Positions 31,593-41,602 of a DNA stretch of 64,000 nt are shown in pieces (the stretch's first letter is position 1; each line of letters begins with the position of its first letter). The notes under the pieces are model-generated. The model did no database searches and was not told where the DNA came from. It saw nothing but the letters and a program-made list of their open reading frames with translations. A program made the position numbers and the translations under genes. Location: NCBI RefSeq assembly GCF_002563675.1, contig NZ_PDJC01000001.1, positions 744,001 through 808,000 of the forward strand, given 5' to 3'. The DNA comes from Propionicimonas paludicola. GTDB lineage: Bacteria > Actinomycetota > Actinomycetes > Propionibacteriales > Propionibacteriaceae.

Positions 31593-33185
31593 CTAGCTGT
31601 GCGCCACCGCGGCGGCCTCGATCGGCAGCCCAGCCACGAAGCGGCTCCGGAAGGCCGCGAAGCCGTCCACATCGGCCGGATCGGGCTGGACGGTCTCCAG
31701 CGGCGCATCGGCGAAGACCCGTCCGCTGAGGTAGTCGTCCAGGCTGATGGTGCCGTCGTTATCGCGGGTGTACGCGGCCAGGACCGCGATGCCCCAGGCG
31801 CCGCCCTCGCCGGCGATCTCGCCGACCGACACCGAGGTGTTCAGGGCTGCCGCCAAGATCTGCTGGCCGACTCCCTTGGTCTTGAACAGGCCGCCGTGGG
31901 CGAACATGGTGTCGATCTCGACGCCCTCGCCGCGGAGCACCTCCATGCCGATGCTCAGGCTGCCGAGCGCGGCGAACAGCTGGGTGCGCATGAAGTTGGC
32001 TAGGGTGAACCTGCTGTCCGGGGTGCGGGTGAACAGCGGACGTCCCTCGGCGAAGCCGGTGATGTGCTCGCCGGAGAGGTAGTTGTAGGCCAGCAGTCCG
32101 CCGCCGTCGGCGTCGCCGGAGAGGGCGGCGCGGAACAGGGTCTCGAAGATCTGCCCGCTATCGGCCGAGGAGCCCAGTGCCTTGGCGAACTCGGCGAACA
32201 GGCCGACCCAGGAGTTGAGCTCGCTGGCCCCGTTGTTGCAGTGCACCATGGCTACCAGGTCACCGGCCGGGGTGGTGACCAGGTCGAGCTCGGAGTGCTG
32301 CTCGCGCAGCTGGCTCTCCAGCACCACCATGGCGAAGATGGACGTTCCGGCGCTGACATTGCCGGTGCGCTTGGCCACCGAGTTGGTGGCCACCATGCCG
32401 GTGCCGGCGTCGCCCTCGGGCGGTGCGGCCACCGCTCCGGGCTGCAGCTTCCCGGACGGGTCGAGCAGGCGGGCGCCGGCCTCAGTGAGGCGTCCGGCGA
32501 CCGCACCGGCCGGAAGCACGTCCGGCAGCAAGTCGGCCAGGCTCCAGTCGACCCGGCCCGCGACCAGCGCGTCGAACTTGGCGATCATCTCGGTGTCGAA
32601 GCCGCCGGTGGTGATGTCGATCGGCAGCATGCCGGACGCGTCGCCGACCCCCAGCACTCGCTCGCCGGTCAGTGCGGTGTGGACGTAGCCGGCCAGCGTG
32701 GTGAAGTGGGCGACCTTCCCGACGTGCGCCTCGCCGTTGAGGATGGCCTGGTAGAGGTGGGCGATGCTCCAGCGCTGCGGGATGTTGTAGCCGAACAGCG
32801 CGGTCAACTCGGCGCTGGCCGCCTCGGTGATCGTGTTGCGCCAGGTGCGGAACGGAACCAGCAGGTTGCCGTCGGCGTCAAAGGGCAGGTAGCCGTGCAT
32901 CATGGCGGAAATGCCGATGCTGCCGATGGTGGTCAGCTCGACGCCGTGGCGCTGCGAGACGTCGGCGGCCAGGCTCGCGAAGCAGTCGGCCAGGCCAGCC
33001 CAGATGGCCTCGGTGGAGTAGGTCCAGATCCGATCGACGAACTGGTTCTCCCAGTCATGGGCCCCCACTGCCAGCGGCTGATTGTCCGGGCCGACCAGGA
33101 CTGCTTTGATCCTTGTCGAACCGAACTCGATGCCCAAAGCGGTGTTCCCGCTGGCGATGGCTGAGGCAGCCGTTGCGTCGATCAT
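31593..33185 (-). CDS. FGGY-family carbohydrate kinase, probable L-ribulokinase
   Basis: A 530-residue sugar kinase with the N-terminal phosphate-1 motif [28 protein letters not shown], and the C-terminal nucleotide motif [16 protein letters not shown]. Similar proteins are often labelled xylulokinase, but it is unlike classical AraB and XylB. Genomic context (araD, araA and a shared operator) makes L-ribulose the likely substrate, filling the missing kinase step. ATG at 33185 is preceded by GGAGG with a 7-nt spacer. A LacI-type site lies 75 bp upstream. Confidence 0.85.
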   Translation of the reverse strand: MIDATAASAIASGNTALGIEFGSTRIKAVLVGPDNQPLAVGAHDWENQFVDRIWTYSTEAIWAGLADCFASLAADVSQRHGVELTTIGSIGISAMMHGYLPFDADGNLLVPFRTWRNTITEAASAELTALFGYNIPQRWSIAHLYQAILNGEAHVGKVAHFTTLAGYVHTALTGERVLGVGDASGMLPIDITTGGFDTEMIAKFDALVAGRVDWSLADLLPDVLPAGAVAGRLTEAGARLLDPSGKLQPGAVAAPPEGDAGTGMVATNSVAKRTGNVSAGTSIFAMVVLESQLREQHSELDLVTTPAGDLVAMVHCNNGASELNSWVGLFAEFAKALGSSADSGQIFETLFRAALSGDADGGGLLAYNYLSGEHITGFAEGRPLFTRTPDSRFTLANFMRTQLFAALGSLSIGMEVLRGEGVEIDTMFAHGGLFKTKGVGQQILAAALNTSVSVGEIAGEGGAWGIAVLAAYTRDNDGTISLDDYLSGRVFADAPLETVQPDPADVDGFAAFRSRFVAGLPIEAAAVAHS

Positions 33186-33259
33186 CTTTGATCCTCCATT
33201 CGCCGGCCCGCGTCCTACGCCGAGCCACCCGCCAATCATGGCAGGGAAGCCAGTGTTGC

Positions 33260-33273
33260 TGCTAGCGGTAACA
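33260..33273. promoter_or_regulatory. LacI-family operator upstream of the sugar kinase
   Basis: TGCTAGCGGTAACA fits TGnTAnCGnTAnCA, the same pattern found before araD. It is 75 bp upstream of the kinase start and 59 bp before recO. Confidence 0.65.
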
Positions 33274-33319
33274 CGCCTGATCGCGGTGCTGCCTGGCCGG
33301 ATGCGTGGCGCCGCTGAGT

Positions 33320-33325
33320 GACAAT
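33320..33325 (+). promoter_or_regulatory. -10 box GACAAT of recO, leaderless type
   Basis: GACAAT ends 6 nt before the recO GTG at 33332; no ribosome-binding site. Confidence 0.4.
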
Positions 33326-33331
33326 GGTCGG

Positions 33332-34111
33332 GTGCCGACCTACCGGGATGAGGCGGTCGTCCTGCGGACCCACAAACTGGGCGAGGCCGACCGGATCATC
33401 ACGCTGCTCTCCAAAGAGCACGGCAAGGTGCGGGCGGTCGCGCGCGGGGTCCGGCGCACCTCCTCCAAGTTCGGCGGACGGCTGGAACCGTTCAGCCACG
33501 TGGACCTTCAGTTCGCCACCGGACGCACCCTCGACGTGATCACCCAGGCGGTCACCCTGCACGCCTACGCCGCACCGCTGGGGGAGGACTATCACAGCTA
33601 CACGGTCGGCCAGGTGATGATCGAGACCGCCGACCGGCTGGTTGTGGAGGAGGGCCAGCCCACCGTCCGGCAGTTCCGGCTGCTGGTCGGTGCGCTGCAG
33701 GCACTGACTGCCGGCACCTCGGACGGGCCGCGTCCCCCTGAGGTGATCATGGACTCCTACTTGCTGCGGGCAGCGGCCTTGGCCGGCTACGCCCCGAGCC
33801 TGGTCGACTGCGCGCGCTGCGGCGAGGCCGGCCCGCACAGCGGGTTCTCTCCGCAGTTGGGCGGGGTGGTCTGTGTGAACTGTCGCCCGCCGGGTTGCGC
33901 CCGTCCGGAGCCGGCGGTGTTGGCCTATCTGGTGGCCGCACTCAGTGGCGATTGGGTGGCAACCCGCGAGCTGAGCACCCGCACCCGCCGGCTGGGCAGC
34001 GGGCTGGTGGCGGCGTTCATGTCCTGGCATCTGGACCGGGGACTGCGCTCGCTGCAGCATCTGGACGACACCCGGCACTGGCCCGAAACCGTGGTCAGCG
34101 ACCTGGTCTGA
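33332..34111 (+). CDS. recO: DNA repair protein RecO
   Basis: Recombination mediator of the RecFOR pathway that loads RecA. The 259-residue protein begins [21 protein letters not shown] (OB fold), continues with [16 protein letters not shown], and has a four-cysteine zinc element (CARC and CVNC...C). The GTG at 33332 gives the standard start; the longer ORF from 33305 runs through the -10 box. It is functionally unrelated to the flanking arabinose genes. Confidence 0.95.
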   Translation: MPTYRDEAVVLRTHKLGEADRIITLLSKEHGKVRAVARGVRRTSSKFGGRLEPFSHVDLQFATGRTLDVITQAVTLHAYAAPLGEDYHSYTVGQVMIETADRLVVEEGQPTVRQFRLLVGALQALTAGTSDGPRPPEVIMDSYLLRAAALAGYAPSLVDCARCGEAGPHSGFSPQLGGVVCVNCRPPGCARPEPAVLAYLVAALSGDWVATRELSTRTRRLGSGLVAAFMSWHLDRGLRSLQHLDDTRHWPETVVSDLV

Positions 34112-34150
34112 GCCGCACTGCGGGTGCATTCGGTTACCGGTGGACGCTAG

Positions 34151-34179
34151 GTGACAGGGCTCGGTGATAACGTTAACAT
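34151..34179 (+). promoter_or_regulatory. araD-araA promoter
   Basis: -35 GTGACA (34151-34156) and -10 TAACAT (34174-34179) with a 17-bp spacer; the -10 lies inside the operator, so a bound repressor would block polymerase. Confidence 0.6.
34165..34178. promoter_or_regulatory. LacI-family operator of araD-araA
   Basis: TGATAACGTTAACA, a 14-bp palindrome with one mismatched pair and a central CG, typical of LacI-family sites. Confidence 0.75.
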
Positions 34180-34228
34180 CATGCTGGTGTGCGATGGCGC
34201 CACCTGTCGTGAAGGGAGTCGGAGAGCA

Positions 34229-34297
34229 GTGAAAACCCTGCCGCGAACCACCGTGATCAGCCGATCGGTTACAGCTGGGCAGGGGGTTGCTCGATGA
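34229..34297 (+). CDS. Possible 22-residue upstream ORF coupled to araD
   Basis: GTG at 34229, with GGAGAG just upstream, encodes VKTLPRTTVISRSVTAGQGV plus AR and stops in an ATGA overlapping the araD ATG. It has a better ribosome-binding site than araD itself (AGGGGG, 8 nt before ATG). Could be a translational coupling leader or chance. Confidence 0.4.
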   Translation: MKTLPRTTVISRSVTAGQGVAR

Positions 34298-34983
34298 CCG
34301 GCGTTCCCGCTGAACTGCGTAGTCAGGTGGAGGCGCTCAAGGCCGAGGTGGCCGCGCTGCATGCGGAGTTGCCTCGCAACAACCTGGTCGTCTGGACCGC
34401 CGGAAATGTCTCGGCCCGGGTTGCCGGCGCCGACCTCTTGGTGATCAAGCCGTCCGGCGTCTCCTACGACGAGCTGACCGCGGATTCGATGGTGGTCTGC
34501 GACCTCGATGGGAACCTGGTCGAGGGCACCCGCAGCCCGTCCTCGGACACTGCGGCCCACGCCTACGTCTACAAGCACATGCCGCACGTGGGCGGTGTCG
34601 TCCACACCCACTCCGACTACGCCACGGCCTGGGCCGCTCGCCGGGAGCCGATCCCGTGCGTGCTGACCATGATCGCCGACGAGTTCGGCGGCGACATCCC
34701 GATCGGTCCGTTCGCCCTGATCGGGGATGACTCGATCGGTCGCGGGATCGTCGAGACGTTGACCAACAGCCGCTCCCGGGCGGTCCTGATGGCCAACCAC
34801 GGCCCCTTCACCATCGGCAGCGATGCCCGGGACGCGGTCAAGGCTGCGGTCATGGTCGAGGACGTCGCCCGAACCGTCCACCTTTCTCGGCAACTGGGCC
34901 AGCCGGTGCCCATTGCGCCCTCCGACATCGACCGGCTGTTCGACCGCTATCAGAATGTCTATGGACAAGGGAGTTCCAAATGA
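34294..34983 (+). CDS. araD: L-ribulose-5-phosphate 4-epimerase
   Basis: Converts L-ribulose-5-phosphate to D-xylulose-5-phosphate by retro-aldol chemistry. The 229-residue class II aldolase-like protein shows [20 protein letters not shown], zinc histidines in [13 protein letters not shown] and a further His in [10 protein letters not shown]. Small and cytoplasmic, normally tetrameric. ATGA overlap with araA shows tight coupling. Confidence 0.94.
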   Translation: MTGVPAELRSQVEALKAEVAALHAELPRNNLVVWTAGNVSARVAGADLLVIKPSGVSYDELTADSMVVCDLDGNLVEGTRSPSSDTAAHAYVYKHMPHVGGVVHTHSDYATAWAARREPIPCVLTMIADEFGGDIPIGPFALIGDDSIGRGIVETLTNSRSRAVLMANHGPFTIGSDARDAVKAAVMVEDVARTVHLSRQLGQPVPIAPSDIDRLFDRYQNVYGQGSSK

Positions 34984-36473
34984 GTAAGCAGATCTGGTTC
35001 CTGACCGGAAGCCAGGGCCTGTACGGCGATGACGTCCTGCTTCAGGTTCGCGATCAGTCCGCGCAAATCTCCAACGTGCTGGCAGCCTCGCCCGAGATCC
35101 CGGTCGAGGTCGTCGCCAAGCCGGTGCTCACCGACGCGACCGCGATTCGGCGGGTGATGTTGGACGCGAACTCCGATGACGACTGTGTCGGCGTGATCGC
35201 CTGGATGCACACCTTCTCCCCGGCGAAGATGTGGATCGGCGGCATGGACGCGCTGCGCAAGCCGTTCCTGCATCTGCACACTCAGGCCAACGTCGAGCTG
35301 CCCTGGGCCAGCATCGACATGGACTTCATGAACCTCAACCAGGCCGCGCACGGTGACCGGGAGTTCGCGTTCATCGCTACCCGGCTCGGGGTGCCGCGCA
35401 AGACCGTTGCCGGCCATGTCTCGGATCCCACGGTGGTGTCCCGGATCGGCGTCTGGTCGCGTGCCGCGCTGGCCAAGGCCGATCTGGCCGCGCTCAAGGT
35501 CGTCCGCTTCGGCGACAACATGCGCAACGTGGCGGTCACCGAGGGCGACAAGGTCGAGGCCGAGCGTCGCTTCGGAGTGTCGGTGAACACCTACGGGGTC
35601 AATGACCTGGCCGCGGTCGTCGACACCATCACCGAGGCCGAGGTCGATCCGCTGATCGCCGAGTACGCCGATCTGTACGACGTCGTCCCCGAGCTGCTGC
35701 CCGGTGGCGATCGTCACGACTCGCTGCGCTATGGCGCCAAGATCGAGCTCGCCCTGCGCCGCTTCGTGGTCGAGGGTGGCTACGGCGCCTTCACCAGCAA
35801 CTTCGAGGATCTCGGTGCGCTGCGCCAGCTGCCCGGCCTGGGCGTCCAGCGGCTGATGGGCGAGGGGATCGGCTTCGCCGGCGAGGGTGACTGGAAGACC
35901 GCCGTGCTGGGCAGGACGCTGATGACCATGGCCGCCGGGTTGCCCGGCGGGACCTCGTTCATGGAGGACTACACCTACAACCTGACCCCCGGCCAGGAGC
36001 TCAGCCTCGGCGCCCACATGCTCGAGGTGTCGCCGCTGATCGCCGAGGGCAAGCCGCGGATCGAGATCCACCCGCTGGGGATCGGCGGACGTGAGGACCC
36101 GGTCCGGATGGTCTTCGATGCGGCTCCTGGTGAGGGTGTCGTCCTGGGCATGTGCGATCTGGGGGATCGGTTCCGGCTGGTCGCCAACGAGATCACGGTG
36201 GTCCATCCGCTCGCCGAGATGCCGAAGCTGCCGGTCGGCCGCGCCGTGTGGAAGGCCAAGCCCGACTTCAGCACCTCGACGGAATGCTGGCTGGCCGCCG
36301 GCGGCCCGCACCACACGGTGCTGTCCACGGCCATCACGGCCGAGCACCTGACCGACCTGGCCGAGATGCTGAGCACCGAGCTGACACTGATCGGGGCTGG
36401 CACCCAGACCGGTCAGTTCCTCAAGGAGCTGCGCTGGAACAACGCCTACTACCGGTTGGCCCTGGGCTTCTGA
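34980..36473 (+). CDS. araA: L-arabinose isomerase
   Basis: Mn-dependent conversion of L-arabinose to L-ribulose, the entry step of the pathway. The 497-residue enzyme starts [12 protein letters not shown] and has [29 protein letters not shown], the metal glutamates in [15 protein letters not shown] and SFMEDYTYN, and [10 protein letters not shown]. Length and motifs are canonical. It ends the araDA operon and is followed within 12 nt by an intrinsic terminator. Confidence 0.96.
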   Translation: MSKQIWFLTGSQGLYGDDVLLQVRDQSAQISNVLAASPEIPVEVVAKPVLTDATAIRRVMLDANSDDDCVGVIAWMHTFSPAKMWIGGMDALRKPFLHLHTQANVELPWASIDMDFMNLNQAAHGDREFAFIATRLGVPRKTVAGHVSDPTVVSRIGVWSRAALAKADLAALKVVRFGDNMRNVAVTEGDKVEAERRFGVSVNTYGVNDLAAVVDTITEAEVDPLIAEYADLYDVVPELLPGGDRHDSLRYGAKIELALRRFVVEGGYGAFTSNFEDLGALRQLPGLGVQRLMGEGIGFAGEGDWKTAVLGRTLMTMAAGLPGGTSFMEDYTYNLTPGQELSLGAHMLEVSPLIAEGKPRIEIHPLGIGGREDPVRMVFDAAPGEGVVLGMCDLGDRFRLVANEITVVHPLAEMPKLPVGRAVWKAKPDFSTSTECWLAAGGPHHTVLSTAITAEHLTDLAEMLSTELTLIGAGTQTGQFLKELRWNNAYYRLALGF

Positions 36474-36485
36474 CCTGAGCCGAGA

Positions 36486-36518
36486 GGGCCCGTCCGACGT
36501 TGCCGGACGGGCTCTTTT
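36486..36518 (+). terminator. Intrinsic terminator of araD-araA
   Basis: An 11-bp stem (36486-36496 with 36504-36514, one G-U pair) followed by TTTT. Confidence 0.85.
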
Positions 36519-36563
36519 CGTGTTGCTTGGGGGAGCTGCGCACTGCCATGCCAGGGGAGAAAC

Positions 36564-36597
36564 GCATCGCCCCGGCCGTTCCCGGCCGGGGCGATGC
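36564..36597 (-). terminator. Terminator hairpin of the chvE-mmsA-mmsB operon
   Basis: Perfect 15-bp stem (36564-36578 with 36583-36597) with a 4-nt loop, 21 nt past the mmsB stop on the minus strand; followed by GTTTCTC. Confidence 0.8.
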
Positions 36598-36617
36598 AGA
36601 CTTCTCGGATGCTGCGA

Positions 36618-37820
36618 TCAGGCAGCGACCTCGGAACGACGCCGGTTCCACAGGTCGAAGGCCACGGCGAGCAGCAGGACGATGCCCTTGGCGACCGACT
36701 GCAGCTGCATCTGCCAGCCGAGCAGCGACATGATGTTGCTGATCACGGCCATCAGCAGACCGCCGATCATCGCGCCGCCGACGCGTCCGATGCCACCGGT
36801 GGTCGATGCGCCACCGATGAAGCAGGCGGCGATGGCGTCCAGCTCGAGGCCGTTGCCGGCGCCGGGCTGAGCAGCATTCATTCGGGACGAGTAGACGATG
36901 CCGGCCACTGCCGAGAGCAGGCCCATGTTCACGAAGATCCAGAAGTTGATCCGGCGAACCCGGACGCCCGACAGCTGGGCGGCGTTGAGGTTGCCGCCGA
37001 TCGCGTAGACGTGACGGCCGAACACCGAGCGCTGGCTGAGCACCGAGTAGACAACGAAGAGGACCAGCACCAGCACCAGCACGTTGGGCAGGCCACGGTG
37101 CGAGGCGAGCTCGAAGCCGAGCCACATCACCACGACCGCGATCAGAACCAGCTTGCCGATGAACAGCGGCAGCGACTCCACGCTCTGCTGGTAGGCGAGC
37201 CGGCCCTGGCGGGTCCGCCACTGCAGATAGGCGAAGACCAGGGCACCGATCCCGAAGACCAGCAGGGTGAAGACGTCGATTCCGTTGCCACCGAGCAGGC
37301 CGTTCTGGAACCCGTTGTTGATCTCGTAGTAGGTGCCGCCGAACGGGGACAGCGAGATCGAGTTGAGCACCTGGTAGGTCAGGCCGCGGAAGATGAGCAT
37401 GCCGCCCAGGGTCACGATGAAGCCCGGGATGCCGACGAAGGCCACCCAGAACCCGTGCCAGACGCCGACCAGCAGGCCGACCAGAAGGGCGGCCAGCACA
37501 CCCATGTACCAGGGCATGTGCATCTTGATCACCACGACTGCGGCGACCGCGCCGGTCAGCGCGACCACCGAGCCGACCGACAGGTCGATCTGGGCGGCAA
37601 CGATGACCAGCAGCATGCCCATGGCCAGGATGAGGATGTAGGAGTACTGCTGGACGATGTTGCTGATGTTGCCCGGCGACAGGAAGTTCGGGCTCGCGAT
37701 CGAGGCTGCCAGGAACACCACCGCGAATGCGATCGCGATGCCGCTCTGGCGTAGGTTCCGAGTCAGAAGCTCCCGGAGGCCAGCCGTGGCCGGCTTGGCG
37801 GGGGCGAGCGTTTCGGTCAT
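36618..37820 (-). CDS. mmsB: CUT2 sugar ABC transporter permease (MmsB/GguB type)
   Basis: Membrane channel of a monosaccharide importer. The 400-residue protein has about ten hydrophobic segments, an N-terminal LSPGNISNIVQQYSYI, the characteristic MLLVIVAAQIDLSVGSVVAL, and AIGGNLNAAQLSGVRVRRIN with GGIGRVGGAMIGGLLMA. Length around 400 rather than about 330 fits the multiple-monosaccharide subgroup. ATGA overlap with mmsA. The shared operator suggests L-arabinose as a substrate. Confidence 0.92.
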   Translation of the reverse strand: MTETLAPAKPATAGLRELLTRNLRQSGIAIAFAVVFLAASIASPNFLSPGNISNIVQQYSYILILAMGMLLVIVAAQIDLSVGSVVALTGAVAAVVVIKMHMPWYMGVLAALLVGLLVGVWHGFWVAFVGIPGFIVTLGGMLIFRGLTYQVLNSISLSPFGGTYYEINNGFQNGLLGGNGIDVFTLLVFGIGALVFAYLQWRTRQGRLAYQQSVESLPLFIGKLVLIAVVVMWLGFELASHRGLPNVLVLVLVLFVVYSVLSQRSVFGRHVYAIGGNLNAAQLSGVRVRRINFWIFVNMGLLSAVAGIVYSSRMNAAQPGAGNGLELDAIAACFIGGASTTGGIGRVGGAMIGGLLMAVISNIMSLLGWQMQLQSVAKGIVLLLAVAFDLWNRRRSEVAA

Positions 37821-39445
37821 CAGTTGAGTCCCTTCAGTTCCATATCCGAGGGCTGCTCGGCGCCGCTCCGCGCCGCCTCAGCCAACACGTTCTTGCCGTT
37901 CTTGGCCGGAAGCGCGGCTCCGCGCTCCACGGTCATGAGCTCCATCAGCGTGTGCTGGGTGGCCTCAGCCACCGGCAGCTCACCGGTCATCCGTCCGTAG
38001 GCGATGGTGTAGATGCGATCGCAGATGCCGAGCAGTTCGGGCAGCTCGGAGGAGATCACCACGACCGCCTTACCCTCGGCCACCATCCGGTTGATGATCG
38101 TGTAGATCTCGTACTTCGCGCCGACGTCGATGCCTCGGGTCGGCTCGTCGAGAATCAGCACGTCCGGATCGGTGTACAGCCACTTGCTCAGCACGACCTT
38201 CTGCTGGTTGCCGCCGGAGAGCTTTCCGGCCAGGGCCATCACCGTCGGGGTCTTGATGTTCAAGCTGGCCCGGTAGTCCTCGGCGACCTTGAGTTCCTCA
38301 TTGCTGTTGACCCAACCGTTCTTGGCCAGCTTGAAGATGCCGGCTGCGGAGATGTTGTGTCGCACGTCGTCGAGAAGGTTCAGTCCGAACCGCTTGCGGT
38401 CCTCGGTGCAGTAGGCGATTCCCGCAGTGATCGCGGACGAGACGGTCCCGGTGTCGACGACCTTGCCGTGCATCTTCACCTGACCGGAGATGTCGCGACC
38501 GTAGGAGTGGCCGAACAGGCTCATGGCCAGCTCGGTGCGTCCGGCGCCCATCAGTCCGGCGATGCCGACCACCTCGCCGGCGCGCACATTGAAGCTCGCC
38601 TTGTCGATGATCAGCCGTCCCGGCTGAGTCGGGTGATAGACCGTCCAGTCCTCCACTTCGAGGACCGGGGCTCCGATGCTCGGGGTCCGCTCGGGATAGC
38701 GGTGCTCCAGATCACGGCCGACCATGCCGCGGATCATCCGCTCCTGGGTGGCCGTGGGGTCGGACATGTCCATGGTCTCGATCGTCCGGCCGTCGCGGAT
38801 GATCGTGGTGTTGTCGGCGATCGCCGCGATCTCATTCAGCTTGTGCGAGATGACGATCGAGGTGATGCCTTCGGCCTTCAGCTGCCGAATCAGTTCGAGC
38901 AGATGCTCGGAGTCGGTGTCGTTCAGCGCCGCAGTCGGCTCATCGAGGATCAGCAGCTTCACGTCCTTGGACAGTGCCTTGGCGATCTCGATGAGTTGCT
39001 GCTTGCCCACACCGAGCTGGGAGACCGGCGTGGTGGGGTTCTCGTGGAGTCCGACTCGAGCCATCAGCTGAGCGGCCTCGTGGTTGGCCTTGTTCCAGTC
39101 GATCAGGCCACCGATTCCCTTGACCTCGTTGCCGAGGAAGAGGTTCTCGGCGACCGAGAGGTAGGGCACCAGCGCGAGTTCCTGGTGGATGATGACGATT
39201 CCCTTGGCTTCGGAATCGTTGATCGACGAGAAGCGCACTTCTTCGCCCTCGAAGTAGATCTCACCCTTGTAGCTGCCGTGCGGGTACACGCCGCTGAGCA
39301 CCTTCATCAGAGTGGACTTGCCGGCGCCGTTCTCGCCGCAGATGGCGTGGATTTCACCCTTGTCCACCGTCAAAGTCACGTCCGAAAGGGCCTTGACTCC
39401 GGGGAACTCCTTGGTGATCGAACGCATCTGAAGAATCTGGTTCAT
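37820..39445 (-). CDS. mmsA: CUT2 sugar ABC transporter ATP-binding protein with two ABC domains
   Basis: Duplicated ATPase (541 residues) energising the permease MmsB. The first domain has Walker [10 protein letters not shown] near residue 37 and [11 protein letters not shown]; the second has the degenerate [10 protein letters not shown], signature LSGGNQQKV and [12 protein letters not shown], as usual in RbsA/XylG proteins. ATG 39445 follows AAGGAAGAG; the ORF upstream to 39502 lies in the intergenic hairpin. Confidence 0.94.
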   Translation of the reverse strand: MNQILQMRSITKEFPGVKALSDVTLTVDKGEIHAICGENGAGKSTLMKVLSGVYPHGSYKGEIYFEGEEVRFSSINDSEAKGIVIIHQELALVPYLSVAENLFLGNEVKGIGGLIDWNKANHEAAQLMARVGLHENPTTPVSQLGVGKQQLIEIAKALSKDVKLLILDEPTAALNDTDSEHLLELIRQLKAEGITSIVISHKLNEIAAIADNTTIIRDGRTIETMDMSDPTATQERMIRGMVGRDLEHRYPERTPSIGAPVLEVEDWTVYHPTQPGRLIIDKASFNVRAGEVVGIAGLMGAGRTELAMSLFGHSYGRDISGQVKMHGKVVDTGTVSSAITAGIAYCTEDRKRFGLNLLDDVRHNISAAGIFKLAKNGWVNSNEELKVAEDYRASLNIKTPTVMALAGKLSGGNQQKVVLSKWLYTDPDVLILDEPTRGIDVGAKYEIYTIINRMVAEGKAVVVISSELPELLGICDRIYTIAYGRMTGELPVAEATQHTLMELMTVERGAALPAKNGKNVLAEAARSGAEQPSDMELKGLN

Positions 39446-39471
39446 TCGCTCTTCCTTGTGAAGACGGGCGT

Positions 39472-39507
39472 CCGGGGTGGACTCAGCAGATACTGAGCCC
39501 ACCCCGG
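39472..39507 (-). terminator. Stem-loop between chvE and mmsA
   Basis: 9-bp CCGGGGTGG/CCACCCCGG stem (39472-39480 with 39499-39507), one mismatch, then 5-bp CTCAG/CTGAG and a 6-nt loop; same build as the livJ-livH hairpin. Confidence 0.8.
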
Positions 39508-39522
39508 CCTCCGTGATGCGTC

Positions 39523-40692
39523 TTACTTAGCGACGCCGGACTTGACCTCTTCAGCGGTCCAGTAGCCGGAATCGACCAGCAGGGACTGAATGTTGTCGGC
39601 GTACACGGTGTCGACCTCGAGCAGGAAGGACGGGACGACCTTCTTGCCGTTGTTGTAATCCTTGGTGTTGTTGGCCTCAGGAGTCTTGCCACTCAGGAAG
39701 TCCTGCGAAGCCTTGACGGCCTCGGCCGCGAGCTTGCGGGTGTCCTTGAAGATGGTGGACTGCTGAACGCCATCGGCAATCAGCTTGACCGACGCGATCT
39801 CGGCGTCCTGGCCGGTAACAACCGGCAGGCCATCCTTGATCGACGGGCCCATGCCAACACCCTGGAGAGCGGTGATGATGCCGCGGGAGATGCCGTCGTA
39901 CGGCGACAGAACGCCCTTCAGGCCAGTGCCCTTGCCACCGTAGGTGGAGGTGAGCAGGTCTTCCATGCGCTTCTGAGCGGTCTCCTGCAGCCACCGCAGG
40001 GTTGCGGCCTGCTCGATGGTGGTCTGCTTGGACTTCACAACCAGGGTGCCGTCAGCGATGAAGGGCTTCAGGGTGTCCTGTGCGCCATTCCAGAAGAAGT
40101 GCGCGTTGTTGTCGTCCAGCGAGCCGGCGAACATCTCGATGTCCTGGCCCTTGGCGGCCTTGCCGGTGGCCTTGCCGTCCTTGTCGGTCACGCCGAGGCC
40201 GAACAGCAGAGCGTTCGCCTGTGCCACGCCAACCTTGTAGTTGTCGAAGCTGACGTAGAAGTCGACGTTCTGGCTGTCGCGGATCAGGCGGTCATAGGAG
40301 ATGACCTTGATGCCCTTGGAAGCAGCGGTCTCCAGCTGCGAGGTCAGGGCGGTGCCGTCGATCGCGGCAATGATCAGCAGCTTGGCGCCACCGGTGATCA
40401 TGGCGTCGATCTGCTGGGTCTGAGTTGGGATGTCGTCGTTGGCGTACTGCAGGTCGACCTTGTAGCCGGCCTTCTCGAGGCCTTCCTTGACGGCCTTGCC
40501 GTCAGCGATCCAGCGCTCGGAAGTCTGAGTCGGCATGGCCACGCCCACCAGGGTGTCCCCAGCGGGTGCGGCTGCAGAAGAGGCGGGTGCACTACCGGCA
40601 GGGGTTGCCCCGCCGCCGGCACCGGTGCCGCCACAGGCGGCCAGGGTAAGTGCGGTAACGATGCTGATGATCGCTAGTCCAAAGCGTCGCAT
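39523..40692 (-). CDS. chvE: Sugar-binding lipoprotein of the CUT2 transporter (ChvE type)
   Basis: Extracellular monosaccharide-binding protein (389 residues). Signal peptide with lipobox LTLAAC, Cys about 20, Gly/Ala/Ser-rich linker, then a periplasmic-binding-protein type I domain ([43 protein letters not shown]). ChvE relatives bind several aldoses including arabinose, xylose and glucose. First gene of chvE-mmsA-mmsB; likely promoter TTGACG/AAGCAT at 40808-40779 on the minus strand. Confidence 0.92.
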   Translation of the reverse strand: MRRFGLAIISIVTALTLAACGGTGAGGGATPAGSAPASSAAAPAGDTLVGVAMPTQTSERWIADGKAVKEGLEKAGYKVDLQYANDDIPTQTQQIDAMITGGAKLLIIAAIDGTALTSQLETAASKGIKVISYDRLIRDSQNVDFYVSFDNYKVGVAQANALLFGLGVTDKDGKATGKAAKGQDIEMFAGSLDDNNAHFFWNGAQDTLKPFIADGTLVVKSKQTTIEQAATLRWLQETAQKRMEDLLTSTYGGKGTGLKGVLSPYDGISRGIITALQGVGMGPSIKDGLPVVTGQDAEIASVKLIADGVQQSTIFKDTRKLAAEAVKASQDFLSGKTPEANNTKDYNNGKKVVPSFLLEVDTVYADNIQSLLVDSGYWTAEEVKSGVAK

Positions 40693-40743
40693 TTCGAGAT
40701 GCGCTCCTTCTCATCCTTGAGTCACGACCTAGTAATAGGCCGG

Positions 40744-40762
40744 CCCGGCAACCTTTGCCGGG
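40744..40762. promoter_or_regulatory. Short perfect dyad in the chvE leader
   Basis: CCCGGCAA-CCT-TTGCCGGG, 8-bp arms with a 3-nt loop, about 52 nt upstream of the chvE start; could be an operator or an mRNA hairpin. Confidence 0.4.
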
Positions 40763-40778
40763 AGGCTTGCACACGGCA

Positions 40779-40808
40779 ATGCTTGCACCCGTCCGGCGCG
40801 ACCGTCAA
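40779..40808 (-). promoter_or_regulatory. Candidate chvE promoter
   Basis: On the minus strand TTGACG (40808-40803) and AAGCAT (40784-40779) are separated by 18 bp; predicted start about 80 nt upstream of chvE. Confidence 0.4.
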
Positions 40809-40871
40809 CGCGATGGAGAGCCCAAGAAGGTCACAGAGTTGCAACGATGTGACCGCAAACACTGGCAGCGG

Positions 40872-40885
40872 TGTTAGTGCTAACA
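40872..40885. promoter_or_regulatory. LacI-family operator upstream of chvE
   Basis: TGTTAGTGCTAACA: six-base arms TGTTAG/CTAACA pair perfectly. Shares TGnTA...TAnCA with the kinase and araD sites; 180 bp upstream of the chvE start. Confidence 0.65.
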
Positions 40886-41533
40886 GCCAAGCTGGTGGTG
40901 GCCGTCGCAACAGACTCGGAGGGTCGAACCGGTTCGTCGGTGGCAGGTGCGGCCGATACCGGCCTTGGCTGGGGCATTGGATTGTGCGAAGCCGCTCGCC
41001 CGCATAGCCGCTGCGTCGCCCGCAGCTAATCGCTTGTGCGGTACGAAGACCGGCACTGCGTCGATTCAGCCCCCACCCGACGGCATTCGATGCTGTGAGC
41101 GCTGGCTGGGCGCGATCCTCATCGGCCCGGAATGCGGTTCTCAAGGCGCATCCACGAGAAATGTCGGGAGTCGGCGGATCGGCGCGCGGAATCTGGATCC
41201 GCTTCGGCGGGTGCCGGCTCGGCGGGCCGGGTGGCCCCGTTCTCCGCCGTCAACGCGGGGGTGGGGGCGACTGCTGCCAGGGGGACGGTTCGAGATTCTG
41301 GCAGCGGCGAGTTTCGGCGTCGCTCCTGGGGGTGTCATGGGAGTCGCGCGCCCATTCCGGAAAGAGTTGTCGCAGAAGTGTCAATGAATGAACCAAGACG
41401 GCGCCGTTGGAAAAATGCAGTCCGGCATTCGCGCAGCGGCTCACCACAATGGAAAACTGGGTAAGCGAAATGGGTATTCTGCATTCCGAGGTGCGGTGAT
41501 AGAAAGGCCACCGCGATGATGGGCTACGGGGCG

Positions 41534-41554
41534 GCGTCCGGGGTGCTCGGACGC
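41534..41554 (-). terminator. Probable terminator of znuACB-zur
   Basis: GCGTCCG/CGGACGC stem with a 7-nt loop, about 50 nt past the zur stop. Confidence 0.45.
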
Positions 41555-41602
41555 GGCCGAGGCTGGGCTCGTCGGTCCGGCGTCTGCGGCCCGGGCGGCT
41601 GC

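Larger units (their letters stand above)
40693..41602. other. 910-bp non-coding interval between chvE and zur
   Basis: No ORF here has a credible start, codon bias or family resemblance. It contains the chvE promoter (minus strand, about 40779-40808), a short dyad at 40744-40762, a LacI-type operator at 40872-40885 and the znu-zur terminator near 41534. The part from about 41375 to 41510 is visibly less GC-rich than its surroundings. I see no tRNA or known RNA; the middle (40900-41370) is unexplained. Confidence 0.6.

Noticed and set aside
41286-41310. GGTTCGA string resembling a tRNA T-loop
   Set aside because: Flanking bases do not form a T-stem and no acceptor, D or anticodon arms can be drawn.
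41095-41464. Plus-strand frames of about 100 codons in the chvE-zur interval
   Set aside because: Several overlapping frames are equally open, none has a ribosome-binding site or recognisable domain.
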